Of a stretch of DNA of 64,000 bases, positions 60,997 to 64,000 are shown piece by piece. Source of the stretch: Flavisolibacter ginsenosidimutans (GTDB lineage Bacteria > Bacteroidota > Bacteroidia > Chitinophagales > Chitinophagaceae); NCBI RefSeq assembly GCF_007970805.1, contig NZ_CP042433.1:1054001-1118000 (forward strand), given 5' to 3'. The position numbers and the translations under genes are program-made. The notes below the pieces were generated by a model. It saw nothing but the letters and a program-made list of their open reading frames with translations. It was not told where the DNA came from and made no database searches. Each line of letters starts with the position of its first letter. Within the stretch, counting starts at the first letter, position 1.

Positions 60997-61826
60997 TGTT
61001 TTTGATTTGCTGGAGGAGGATTTACCGGAGGTTTTGCTGTTAATGAATCGGTAACCGGTTTTTCTACTTGTAAAAATAAATCAACCATTTGGCCCGGCCG
61101 AATGGACAGGCGTTTTCCATCTTCGGTTTTTGGCGACGGACGCTGTTCATAAACAAAAGCATTTTCCTTGTCGGTTACTTCGGGTTTAAAAACCGGTGCG
61201 CCAAGAATCAAACCTTGCGCATCCAACAACGCCTTTGCTTCGCTAAATGTTCGGCCCACCAACTCCGGAACGGGAATAAGCTCATCGCTGACGCCGAGGC
61301 CGAGAACAAGGTCAATTGTGCTTCCCATTTTAATTTTCGTGCCCACCGAGATTGGATTGCCGTGAAAAGAGGCTTCGAGCACCGTATTCTTTGCAAAATC
61401 GGGACGAAAGGTTGTGTCGCCAATTTTCAATCCAAGATTTTTCAGGGTGAGCTCGGCATTTTTGTAACTGTATCCTTTCAGATTGGGCATTTCCACGTCT
61501 GGCGCCACGTAACGGTTAATGGTTACGTAAACCGTGCGATTGATCTTAACCACCTCATCCGCTTCGGGTATTTGTTTTAGGATTTGTCCGGGCGGCAAGG
61601 AATCGTAATATACAGAGTCCTGGATGATCAAATCGAAAGATTTCTTATCGAGAATGGATTGGGCATCTCTCAAGCTTTTTCCTGTAACGGCTGGCACGGT
61701 ATTGCTTTCGCCGTGTTTGGTGATCCAGTTCAAGGAAAGCACAAATAAAAACAAGATCAGGAAGACAATGCCCAGCGCTAAAAGGATATGGAGCCAAAAG
61801 GGTTTGGTATGCAAAAATTTAAACAT
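60993..61826 (-). CDS. PASTA domain membrane protein
   Basis: A 277-residue protein with a short cytoplasmic start, one membrane helix (about 12-33) and three periplasmic PASTA repeats (about 40-105, 110-180 and 184-258: VPAVTGKSLRDAQSILDKK, MPNLKGYSYKNAELTLKNLG, VPELVGRTFSEAKALLDAQG). A Pro-rich tail follows. PASTA domains bind peptidoglycan stem peptides or beta-lactams. There is no kinase part. It sits between ddl (upstream) and the rhodanese gene, to which it is coupled. Confidence 0.9.
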   Translation of the reverse strand: MFKFLHTKPFWLHILLALGIVFLILFLFVLSLNWITKHGESNTVPAVTGKSLRDAQSILDKKSFDLIIQDSVYYDSLPPGQILKQIPEADEVVKINRTVYVTINRYVAPDVEMPNLKGYSYKNAELTLKNLGLKIGDTTFRPDFAKNTVLEASFHGNPISVGTKIKMGSTIDLVLGLGVSDELIPVPELVGRTFSEAKALLDAQGLILGAPVFKPEVTDKENAFVYEQRPSPKTEDGKRLSIRPGQMVDLFLQVEKPVTDSLTAKPPVNPPPANQKQ

Positions 61827-61942
61827 TCGGAATGGCTGTGTTTGTAGGCTGCAAGATAGCGAGGATGAGATTAAGACGAATACTGAAGTAACGGTTTAGC
61901 AGGAAGGATGAGTGACTCATCTCTGCTGAACGTTTTCATTTC

Positions 61943-62932
61943 TTAATCTCTGCGTTTCAACGCTTCCTCTACCAATTTGGTATAAAAATCAGTCAGATTC
62001 CAGCCCTTCGCTCTCACTTGTTGCGGTACCACGCTGGCATCACTTTGACCAGGAATGGTGTTTATTTCCAGCATAAATGCTTTGTTTTCTTTTTCATTAT
62101 AAATGAAGTCTATTCTTACCACACCGCTGCAATTAAACACGGTGTAAATTTTTGCAGCGGTTTTTTCCAACACCTCTTTCCATTCGCCGTTAATGTTTGC
62201 GGGAGTTGTTTCGGAAGATTTGCCCTCGTACTTTGCTTCGAAATCAAAAAATTCGTTGTGGGCGACCACTTCGGTAATGGGCAGAACCTGAACCGTTCCT
62301 TCAGCCTTGAAAACACCCACAGTAAACTCCCTGCCCTGAATCATTTCCTCAACTAAAACCTGGTTATCTTCTTTAAAAGCTTTTTCAAGGGCTGTCCCCA
62401 ATTCTTCCGAAGCCTTGTTCACTTTTGACATACCGATACTCGAGCCGCCATTATTGGGCTTTACAAAAACCGGGTATTTCAGACGCAGGGCTTCGTCAGG
62501 GTTACTAAACTGACCTTTGATAAATAAAATTGATTGAGCTACCGGAATACCCGCCGCTGCTGCCACAGCAGTTGTGTACCTTTTGTTAAAGGTGAGTGCC
62601 GACGTAGCTGCGTTGCACGATGTATAGGGAAGATTGAGCATATCGAAATATCCCTGTAGCTTGCCGTCTTCTCCAGGTGTTCCGTGCATCCCTATAAACA
62701 CAGCATCAAAATTGATTTTCTGCCCTTTTGCAATGATCGAAAAATCGTTTTTGTTCACTGCCGTTTTGCTACCACTTTCGTCTTCGTAAAACCACCCAGC
62801 GGGTGTTACATCAATTGTGTAAACATCGTAACGTTCTTTGTCCAAATGATTGTAAATGGTTTTGGCAGAGCGGTAAGAGATGACGGCTTCGCCAGAATAG
62901 CCGCCGGTAACAAGGGCAATTTTTTTCTTCAT
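61943..62932 (-). CDS. ddl: D-alanine--D-alanine ligase
   Basis: A 329-residue ATP-grasp enzyme that makes D-Ala-D-Ala for peptidoglycan. Start MKKKIALVTGGYSGEA at 62932. Substrate-loop EAVISYRSAKT, ATP-grasp loop KPNNGGSSIGMSKV, Mg-site region MLEINTIPGQSDASVVPQQ. The frame is open 38 codons further upstream, but an exact -7 box (62938-62945) lies within that part. The first gene of the ddl-PASTA-rhodanese unit. Confidence 0.96.
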   Translation of the reverse strand: MKKKIALVTGGYSGEAVISYRSAKTIYNHLDKERYDVYTIDVTPAGWFYEDESGSKTAVNKNDFSIIAKGQKINFDAVFIGMHGTPGEDGKLQGYFDMLNLPYTSCNAATSALTFNKRYTTAVAAAAGIPVAQSILFIKGQFSNPDEALRLKYPVFVKPNNGGSSIGMSKVNKASEELGTALEKAFKEDNQVLVEEMIQGREFTVGVFKAEGTVQVLPITEVVAHNEFFDFEAKYEGKSSETTPANINGEWKEVLEKTAAKIYTVFNCSGVVRIDFIYNEKENKAFMLEINTIPGQSDASVVPQQVRAKGWNLTDFYTKLVEEALKRRD

Positions 62933-62937
62933 GGCGG

Positions 62938-62945
62938 CAAAACTA
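62938..62945 (-). promoter_or_regulatory. -7 promoter box TAGTTTTG for ddl
   Basis: Exact TAnnTTTG on the reverse strand, with five bases between its G and the ATG at 62932. The transcript is expected to be nearly leaderless. Confidence 0.7.
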
Positions 62946-63132
62946 TGTAATAGCATTCTATTAATTTTTGTTGACTTATCTTTAGCCGGTTTCGTTGGTT
63001 GTTGAAGGTTTTGACACGGTCTGGTTTTTTTGTAAAACAAAGGCAAATAGACGCTTAAAAGCGACCGATTTACACAACCAAATGGTGTTTATTTCGTCTT
63101 ATTTATGTATCAGAAAATTTGGAGATTACCGT

Positions 63133-63423
63133 ATGCGAAAAGGAATAACCGAGAGCAGTTCTACCACTCCGCTTACCCTGCAAATGCTTCGTAAAATTGA
63201 AAACGACGGTTACAAATACGTCCAGGTAAAGGGCCTTACGTTTGACAAACATTACGATTACGTAGAGCCGCATTTTTTGGTGTTGGTTCCCATGAAGGAA
63301 TTGCCCACCGCACAGGAACACAAAGACGTTTACGAACCTGTCCCAAGCACGCTTTTACAGAAATGGGCCACGGAAAGCGACGACGCACTCGAGATCGTCA
63401 TTTCAACGAAACAGTTGAGTTAG
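63133..63423 (+). CDS. Small conserved protein, function unknown
   Basis: A 96-residue soluble protein starting MRKGITESSSTTPLTLQMLRK. It has an alternating helix-strand pattern, IENDGYKYVQVKGLTFDKHYDYVEPHFLVLVP, with a His/Asp/Tyr cluster (DKHYDYVEPH) that could bind metal. Conserved in Bacteroidota, as far as I recognise; no known function. ATG at 63133 is preferred; 46 upstream codons overlap the ddl promoter region. Confidence 0.72.
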   Translation: MRKGITESSSTTPLTLQMLRKIENDGYKYVQVKGLTFDKHYDYVEPHFLVLVPMKELPTAQEHKDVYEPVPSTLLQKWATESDDALEIVISTKQLS

Positions 63424-63455
63424 GGAAGCTCTTCAAAAAATCTAAATCTCTTCTT

Positions 63456-63493
63456 GCAGCGCAAAAGATTTATGCTTTTGCGCTGCTATTTTA
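63456..63493 (+). terminator. Terminator-like hairpin
   Basis: GCAGCGCAAAAG and CTTTTGCGCTGC form a 12-bp perfect stem with loop ATTTATG; the following TATTTT is only a moderate T run. Confidence 0.75.
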
Positions 63494-63543
63494 ATCCCTT
63501 CCCTTCATCGCGCCTCGCTCCGTTTTTTCAAAGCCAAACTCCT

Positions 63544-63551
63544 TAGCTTTG
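63544..63551 (+). promoter_or_regulatory. -7 promoter box TAGCTTTG for the OsmC gene
   Basis: Exact TAnnTTTG, 19 bases before the ATG at 63571. Confidence 0.7.
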
Positions 63552-63570
63552 CTTTCTTAAAAAGGCAATT

Positions 63571-63981
63571 ATGATCAGACATGCATCGGCCGTTTGGAAC
63601 GGCTCCGGTAAGGAAGGCAAAGGCACGGTAAGCTCACAAAGCGGTGTGCTCAATCAAACGCAATATTCGTATAACAGTCGTTTTGCCGAAGGAACAGGCA
63701 CAAATCCCGAAGAATTGGTAGCTGCCGCACATGCAGGTTGTTTCACCATGAAGTTGAGTTTTGTGTTGGGCGAAGCGGGTTTCACTCCCGAAAGCCTGGA
63801 AACCAAATGCGAGATTACATTTGAAAACGGTGCTATCACCAAATCACACCTGACAGTAAACGGGAAAGTGCCCGGCATCAGCAAAGAAAAATTTGATGAA
63901 TGCGTGAAGAACGCAGAAGCAAACTGCCCGATCTCAAAATTGCTTAACACCGCTATTTCATCGGAAGCAACGCTTGCTTAA
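63571..63981 (+). CDS. OsmC family peroxiredoxin
   Basis: A 136-residue complete OsmC protein. It reduces organic hydroperoxides. The two catalytic Cys are visible: AAAHAGCFTMKLSFVL (Cys at about 57) and NCPISKLLN (about 122). GTNPEELVAAAHAGC is the family signature. It ends 19 bases before the window edge; nothing more is visible. Confidence 0.94.
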   Translation: MIRHASAVWNGSGKEGKGTVSSQSGVLNQTQYSYNSRFAEGTGTNPEELVAAAHAGCFTMKLSFVLGEAGFTPESLETKCEITFENGAITKSHLTVNGKVPGISKEKFDECVKNAEANCPISKLLNTAISSEATLA

Positions 63982-64000
63982 TCACACGAAAAACTTATCA

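Overview
The window is a 64 kb stretch of ordinary chromosome from a member of the Bacteroidota, most likely the family Chitinophagaceae (inference from gene content and signals; no 16S rRNA is present). Supporting signs are: exact Bacteroidota-type -7 boxes (TAnnTTTG) in front of at least eleven genes; almost no Shine-Dalgarno sequences; the gene order rpmB-rpmG-DUF4295 leading to ftsY; a fused SecDF; and lineage families such as DUF2723/GT117, DUF5777 and many lipoproteins and signal peptides ending in AQ. There is no rRNA operon, CRISPR array, prophage, transposase or integrase.

Layout. 1-5.8 kb: the 3' end of secDF, a universal stress protein, smc (TTG start at 1690) and a small lipoprotein. 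5.9-12 kb: a GNAT/FemAB-like protein translationally coupled to a large M1 peptidase, a TPR-like lipoprotein and an LD-carboxypeptidase. 12.2-20.3 kb: metG; a four-gene block of exported proteins (haem-motif lipoprotein, OB-fold protein, YceI, DUF5777); a DUF2807 protein; a DUF6249 membrane protein; an amine oxidase; and small proteins. 20.6-25.2 kb: tRNA-Arg(ACG), a probable 33-residue peptide gene, a penicillin-acylase-like hydrolase, a short-chain dehydrogenase and a SAM hydroxide adenosyltransferase. 25.5-34.7 kb: a DUF2723 membrane glycosyltransferase, a VWA/MoxR-ATPase pair, a Uma2 protein, a small beta-barrel protein, murB and an NAD(P)-binding protein. 34.9-43.7 kb: priA, a membrane protein in a possible mobile cassette, an NAD-dependent epimerase-like protein, a SnoaL-like lipoprotein, a second M1 peptidase, an AI-2E family permease and a DUF1622 protein. 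43.9-56.4 kb: surface-polysaccharide genes (pyruvyl transferase, polysaccharide deacetylase, a GT2-methyltransferase fusion, a glycosyltransferase and a GH1-RmlD fusion) interleaved with an RDD protein, proS, a Tyr/Asn-rich lipoprotein and a FadL-like porin. 56.5-64 kb: ftsY, PLDc_N, DUF4295, rpmG, rpmB, lpd, rhodanese, a PASTA protein, ddl, a conserved small protein and an OsmC protein.

How the genes fit together. Most are housekeeping: protein export (SecDF, FtsY), chromosome maintenance (SMC, PriA), translation (MetG, ProS, L28, L33, tRNA-Arg), peptidoglycan (MurB, Ddl, LdcA) and central metabolism (Lpd). The rest mainly build or remodel the cell envelope. The least explained structure is not a single operon. 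It is a set of small dispersed repeats lying in spacers, over stop codons and even inside metG and murB; a cassette-like segment at 37.7-38.5 kb flanked by integron-core-like heptamers; and two unusual domain fusions in the polysaccharide genes. I found no convincing new defence or mobile system. The nearest candidate for an undescribed system is the four-gene exported-protein block at 14.4-16.8 kb.
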